DNA of 9,010 bases from assembly GCA_958448705.1 (NCBI GenBank), contig CAUDEY010000039.1, forward strand, positions 1-9,010, in the 5' to 3' direction. Both the position numbers and the translations under genes were made by a program. Every line of letters begins with the position of its first letter. Position 1 is the first letter of the stretch. This document shows positions 6,180 through 9,010 of this stretch, in pieces. Origin of the DNA: UMGS1322 sp900550765. GTDB taxonomy: Bacteria > Bacillota > Clostridia > Christensenellales > QALW01. The notes below the pieces were generated by a model. That model was given only the letters and a program-made list of their open reading frames with translations. It made no database searches and was not told where the DNA came from.

Positions 6180-6245
6180 CCGCATGTTATCATAGGGAAT
6201 TATAAAAAGCAGCATTTCGTTCCATAATAACAGCGGTATTTTTTT
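6180..6245 (+). terminator. Intrinsic terminator inside the mgtE leader
   Basis: CCGC, a bulged A and TGTTAT (6180-6190) pair with ATAACAGCGG (6227-6236), 10 bp. The stem continues with AT/AT and GGAA/TTCC (6196-6199 with 6220-6223). TA and seven T follow (6239-6245). It lies 65 nt before the mgtE start, so transcription must read through it to express mgtE: an attenuator layout. A smaller hairpin with T5 (CCGTA 6159-6163 with TACGG 6169-6173) precedes it. Confidence 0.65.
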
Positions 6246-6270
6246 GCGTTTTACCCGTAGGCAAGGGAAC

Positions 6271-6308
6271 GTGTAACCTTCCAAACAAAAAATAAAAGGA
6301 GGTAACAC
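6271..6308 (+). promoter_or_regulatory. Hairpin sequestering the mgtE ribosome binding site
   Basis: GTGT (6271-6274) pairs with ACAC (6305-6308), ACCT (6276-6279) with AGGT (6300-6303) and CC (6281-6282) with GG (6298-6299). That makes 10 bp with one mismatch and one bulge, across an A-rich 15-nt loop. The pairing covers most of the AAGGAGG site at 6296-6302, which otherwise has ideal 7-nt spacing to ATG 6310. Confidence 0.5.
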
Positions 6309-6309
6309 T

Positions 6310-7683
6310 ATGGGAGATATTACAAGAGAAGAACTGATACAAAAGCTTTCGCTGCTGCTGGAAGAAAAGAAACTGGCGCAGATCAGCGCCGTTTTCAAGG
6401 AATTATATCCTGCGGATATCGCTGAAATTATAGAAGACAGCAGCATTCCGGAAAAAGGACTGCCGATCCTTTTCCGCCTTTTGCCCAAAGATATTGCGGC
6501 TGAGGTATTCGTGGAAATGGACGGCGAAACGCAGCAGGCGCTGATTCAGGCCTTCAGTGACAGCGAGCTGCACGAGATGCTTGATGAGCTGTTCGTAGAC
6601 GACACGGTAAGCATCATCGAAGAAATGCCGGCCAATGTAGTACGGCGCATTATCAAAAACTGTGCGCCGGAGATGCGCAGTCAAATCAATAAAATCCTGG
6701 AATATCCCAGCGACAGTGCCGGCAGCATGATGACGCCGGAATATATATTCCTGCGCAAAGATATGACGGTAGAAGAGGCCATTGACGTTATACGGCGTAC
6801 CGGGCTTGACAGTGAGACCATTTATACCTGTTACGTGATTGAACCGGATCGCACGCTGATCGGCGTAATTACCGTACGCGAGCTGCTATTGAATTCCAAT
6901 AACAGCAGCATCGCCGATATCATGAATACCAATATTATATATGTGGAAACAAAAACAGACAAAGAGGATGTGGCCAAGCTTTTTGACAAATATGACTTTC
7001 TGGCCTTTCCGGTGGTGGACGCAGAAAAGCGGCTGGTGGGAATCATCACGGTTGACGATGCAATCGACGTAATCCGTGACGAAGCCACAGAGGACTTTTC
7101 CAAAATGGCCGCCGTTATGCCCATAGAGGAAAGCTATTTTAAAGCCAGCGTCTTTAAGCATGCACGAAACCGAATCCTATGGCTGATTATCCTAATGATA
7201 TCGGCCACGATTACCGGTGCAATCATTACGGGCTATGAAGAGGCCTTTTCGGCCATTCCCTTGCTGATCGCCTGCCTGCCGATGCTGATGGATACCGGCG
7301 GCAACTGCGGTTCCCAAACGTCTACCATGATTATCCGCGGAATGGCCGTTGATGAAATGAAGCCCCGCGATTTCTTAAAAGTATGGTGGAAGGAAATCCG
7401 GATTGCCCTGATCGTAGGCATTGCCCTTGCCGCGGTGAACTTTTTAAGAGTGCTTTTATTATACCACTCTTCTGCCGATAAAATTCAACTGGCCATCACA
7501 ACCAGCAGTGCCCTGATGTTTACAGTATGCCTTGCACAATCTTTGGGCTGTATGCTTCCTATGCTGGCAAAGGCCTGTAAGCTGGACCCGGCTATTATGG
7601 CCTCACCGCTGATCACCACGATTGTAGATGCGCTGAGCGTGACCGTATTCTTTGCCATCGCCGTACTGGTATTTCAGCTTTAA
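6310..7683 (+). CDS. mgtE: MgtE, magnesium transporter/channel
   Basis: Mg2+ uptake protein of 457 aa, the normal MgtE length, acting as a homodimer in the cell membrane. Residues 1-130 form the helical N-domain of repeated pseudo-motifs (LYPADIAEII, LPKDIAAEVF, EEMPANVVRRI). CBS1 is at about 137-195 (SAGSMMTPEYI) and CBS2 at about 200-258 (DIMNTNIIYV ... VGIITVDDAIDVI), followed by the connecting plug helix (262-285). Five membrane helices fill 286-457. Family hallmarks are PMLMDTGGNCGSQTS (324-338) and the final SPLITTIVDALS (432-443), whose D440 matches the conserved pore Asp that binds Mg2+. In known MgtE proteins the N/CBS domains close the pore when cytosolic Mg2+ is high. Expression is probably also controlled by the leader upstream (promoter 5967-5995). 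It is monocistronic and ends in a strong terminator. Confidence 0.97.
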   Translation: MGDITREELIQKLSLLLEEKKLAQISAVFKELYPADIAEIIEDSSIPEKGLPILFRLLPKDIAAEVFVEMDGETQQALIQAFSDSELHEMLDELFVDDTVSIIEEMPANVVRRIIKNCAPEMRSQINKILEYPSDSAGSMMTPEYIFLRKDMTVEEAIDVIRRTGLDSETIYTCYVIEPDRTLIGVITVRELLLNSNNSSIADIMNTNIIYVETKTDKEDVAKLFDKYDFLAFPVVDAEKRLVGIITVDDAIDVIRDEATEDFSKMAAVMPIEESYFKASVFKHARNRILWLIILMISATITGAIITGYEEAFSAIPLLIACLPMLMDTGGNCGSQTSTMIIRGMAVDEMKPRDFLKVWWKEIRIALIVGIALAAVNFLRVLLLYHSSADKIQLAITTSSALMFTVCLAQSLGCMLPMLAKACKLDPAIMASPLITTIVDALSVTVFFAIAVLVFQL

Positions 7684-7688
7684 GAACT

Positions 7689-7723
7689 AAAAAAGTGTGT
7701 TTAAGCACACTTTTTTGTTTTTT
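7689..7723 (+). terminator. Intrinsic terminator of mgtE
   Basis: A6-GTGTG (7689-7699) pairs with CACAC-T6 (7706-7716) over 11 bp with a 6-nt loop. G and six T follow (7718-7723). It begins six bases after the mgtE stop codon. Confidence 0.92.
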
Positions 7724-7730
7724 ACGGTGT

Positions 7731-7759
7731 TTGACAATGCCGGCCATTGCGAGTAAAAT
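7731..7759 (+). promoter_or_regulatory. Near-consensus promoter in front of the isomerase pseudogene
   Basis: Perfect -35 TTGACA (7731-7736), a 17-bp spacer and -10 TAAAAT (7754-7759, 5 of 6). An inverted repeat, CAATG-ccggc-CATTG (7735-7749), overlaps the end of the -35 and most of the spacer, where a repressor could bind. Confidence 0.7.
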
Positions 7760-7792
7760 ATAAAACAAATTTGTAAAAGACGGGGCTTACAT

Positions 7793-8261
7793 ATGAATAA
7801 AAAGAAAGCAGGCCTTTCACTGGGCGGACTGCAAAAAATACGGTGATCAGGAAGCACTGCGGATCGCAGCTGAGATCGGCGCAGACAGCGTAGATTTCAA
7901 TACGAAAGGCAGTCAATGGAATTACCGTAATCCTGTCTCAGTTTATCACAGCAGAATCACCGGCTTCAGAGAGGATCCTCAGGAGGACGCGGCATTCCTT
8001 GAAAACGCACGGCGTGATTGTCTCACGGCAGCTGCCTATGTGCGCCTGTATGTGTCATATACAGTGTTCCCACAATTTTTTTAGGTGCCGATGCGGATGC
8101 GAAGCCTTAATTTTGAGATGTTTCCCCGTATTCTTCCCTTTGCGCGGCAATATGGTATAAAAATTACCTGTGAAACCTTCGGTTATGCCACAGGGCTGAA
8201 CTGCTGCGGCTTTTTCGGAAATATCGAGGAATTCATAAATGCTCATGAAAGCATCTCTTAA
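7793..8261 (+). pseudogene. Decayed sugar-phosphate isomerase/epimerase (xylose isomerase-like TIM barrel)
   Basis: Protein similarity runs through three frames. From ATG 7793: MNKKKAGLSLGGLQ, then TGA at 7844. From 7833, shifted by one base: KKYGDQEALRIAAEIGADSVDF, later GFREDPQEDAAFLENARRDCLTAAA, stopping at TAG 8082. In the third frame around 8042-8104: GAPVCVIYSVPTIFLGADAD. From 8097: RSLNFEMFPRILPFARQYGIKITCETFG...FFGNIEEFINAHESIS, then TAA at 8259. These match the N-terminal and central parts of AP-endonuclease-2-type sugar isomerases/epimerases. Between the SVYHS and RITGFRED segments the stretch that normally carries a QTHG-like motif is missing, and the C-terminal third is gone. At least three frame breaks plus two deletions make a working product very unlikely. 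The upstream promoter is intact; the ribosome binding site is weak. Such enzymes often partner Gfo/Idh/MocA oxidoreductases, so this may be a relic of related sugar metabolism. Confidence 0.85.
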
Positions 8262-8324
8262 ATGAGCGCTGCGGCAGCCTGCAACAACTGCTTTCTTTGG
8301 ATCTTCATTCTCGCTCTTTTGAGA

Positions 8325-8353
8325 TTGCCCCATTAGAGGAATTATGGTATACT
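8325..8353 (+). promoter_or_regulatory. Promoter of glmM
   Basis: -35 TTGCCC (8325-8330), a 17-bp spacer and an extended -10, TGg-TATACT (8345-8353). The hexamer is at 8348-8353, giving a leader of about 48 nt before the ATG at 8407. The 63 bases between the pseudogene and this promoter hold nothing recognisable. Confidence 0.65.
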
Positions 8354-8406
8354 AACAAAAATAAAAAGAATATAATAAAGTAAATAATAACACAGGAGAT
8401 TCAATC

Positions 8407-9010
8407 ATGGCCAGATTATTCGGAACCGACGGCGTGCGCGGCATCGCCAACAGCGAGCTGACTCCCGAGCTTGCCTTTAAACTGGGAAAAGCGGGCGCTA
8501 CCGTATTAACAAGCGAAATTCACAAACCCAAAATACTGGTGGCGCGGGATCCCCGCATCTCCGGCAGTATGCTGGAATCTGCACTGATTGCAGGCATTAT
8601 GAGCGTAGGCGCCGATGCTTTAATTGCAGGCGTTATCCCCACGCCTGCCGTTGCTTTTTTAACCCGGTATTACACCGCTGACGCCGGTGTTATGATTTCT
8701 GCTTCCCACAATTCCGTGGAATTTAACGGCATTAAATTTTTTGACAGCCGCGGTCTCAAACTGCCCGATGCAATCGAAGATCAAATAGAAGGTCTGATCT
8801 CCTCCGGCGCTATGCCCTGCCCAACAGGAACGGAGATTGGCCGGCGTATCCCTATAAAGAGCGCCGTACGGGATTATATGGACTTTTTGCTTTCCACCAT
8901 AGACGTTCGCCTGGAAGGCATTAAAATCGTAATTGATTGTGCAAACGGCGCCGCCAGCGATATTGCCCCCCGGCTTTTTGAAGAACTGGGCGCTGAAGTA
9001 TTTCCTTATT
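8407..9010 (+). CDS. glmM: GlmM, phosphoglucosamine mutase (N-terminal part, runs off the window)
   Basis: Interconverts glucosamine-6-phosphate and glucosamine-1-phosphate, the step leading to UDP-GlcNAc, which MurG uses. The first 201 codons of an expected roughly 450 are present and open to the window edge. The N-terminus MARLFGTDGVRGIAN is the GlmM signature. The active phosphoserine is S100 in ISASHNSVEFNGIKFF (97-112); most GlmM have P where S103 stands, a variant I associate with Clostridia. Domain 2 begins around 170 with IKIVIDCANGAAS. The start ATG has AGGAG at 8394-8398 with 8-nt spacing, and a promoter lies at 8325-8353. Distinction from phosphomannomutase/phosphoglucomutase rests on the N-terminal signature. 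The metal-binding and sugar-specificity loops lie beyond the window. Confidence 0.96.
   Translation, partial: MARLFGTDGVRGIANSELTPELAFKLGKAGATVLTSEIHKPKILVARDPRISGSMLESALIAGIMSVGADALIAGVIPTPAVAFLTRYYTADAGVMISASHNSVEFNGIKFFDSRGLKLPDAIEDQIEGLISSGAMPCPTGTEIGRRIPIKSAVRDYMDFLLSTIDVRLEGIKIVIDCANGAASDIAPRLFEELGAEVFPY

Larger units (their letters stand above)
6002..6309 (+). promoter_or_regulatory. Structured mgtE 5' leader, probable Mg2+-responsive attenuator
   Basis: This stretch of about 308 nt without a long gene is full of complementary segments. In order: the small ORF 6025-6111; ATGGAAGA (6028-6035) pairing with TCTTCCAT (6131-6138); a GTGCG-AAGA-CGCAC hairpin (6058-6071); 6071-6084 with 6113-6126 (12 of 14 paired), competing with GCACTG (6047-6052) to CAGTGC (6114-6119); a terminator at 6180-6245; a long-range helix of 6140-6146 with 6256-6262 and 6151-6157 with 6248-6254; and a hairpin over the mgtE ribosome binding site (6271-6308). 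The conserved M-box (ykoK) elements are not found. The regulatory role is inferred from the downstream Mg2+ transporter. Confidence 0.6.

Noticed and set aside
6002..6309. M-box (ykoK) magnesium riboswitch upstream of mgtE
   Set aside because: The conserved 5' element (GTTAGGTGAGGCTCCT-like) and the GCxGCTGGATGCTT-like segment were looked for and are absent; the paired segments found do not fit that fold as I know it.
8055..8333. 92-codon minus-strand ORF beginning MGQSQKSENEDPKK
   Set aside because: It lies mostly antisense to the isomerase pseudogene, whose protein similarity is clear on the plus strand, and shows no recognisable domain.

Overview
The window looks like chromosomal DNA from an anaerobic, gut-type member of the Clostridia (Firmicutes). 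The evidence is AGGAGG-type ribosome binding sites, sigma-A promoters with 17-18 bp spacers, short-stem/T-run terminators, and the lineage flavour of MurG (HESDMTPGLA), GlmM (ISASHNS), MgtE and the DUF2975 and desulfoferrodoxin-like proteins. No mobile element, CRISPR array, tRNA or rRNA was seen.

Layout. From 171 to 521 (+) lies a small desulforedoxin/superoxide-reductase-like protein that has lost most iron ligands of its catalytic centre. It converges on a DUF2975 membrane protein (543-1043, -). Next is a minus-strand operon of a dCMP deaminase (2305-2784) and murG (1198-2292), with its own promoter and terminator. An AraC-type regulator (2899-3675, -) is divergent from a two-gene operon of an MDR-family dehydrogenase (3773-4801) and a Gfo/Idh/MocA oxidoreductase (4816-5862), which ends in a strong terminator. 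This looks like an inducible sugar or polyol oxidation unit; the substrate cannot be read from sequence.

The most interesting part is the roughly 310-nt leader of mgtE (promoter 5967-5995, gene 6310-7683). It holds a 28-codon ORF with a near-consensus ribosome binding site. The encoded peptide is acidic at its start, then has Pro residues and an RRR run, recalling the enterobacterial MgtL leader peptide. After it come an intrinsic terminator, a 14-bp long-range helix with competing pairings, and a hairpin that would bury the mgtE ribosome binding site. I see no M-box. This suggests a Mg2+-responsive, leader-peptide-based attenuator built from different parts than the known Firmicutes riboswitch.

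After mgtE come a clean terminator, a decayed sugar-phosphate isomerase/epimerase pseudogene (7793-8261) that still has a near-perfect promoter, and the first 201 codons of glmM (8407 to the window edge). murG and glmM both serve cell-wall precursor synthesis but are in separate transcription units.
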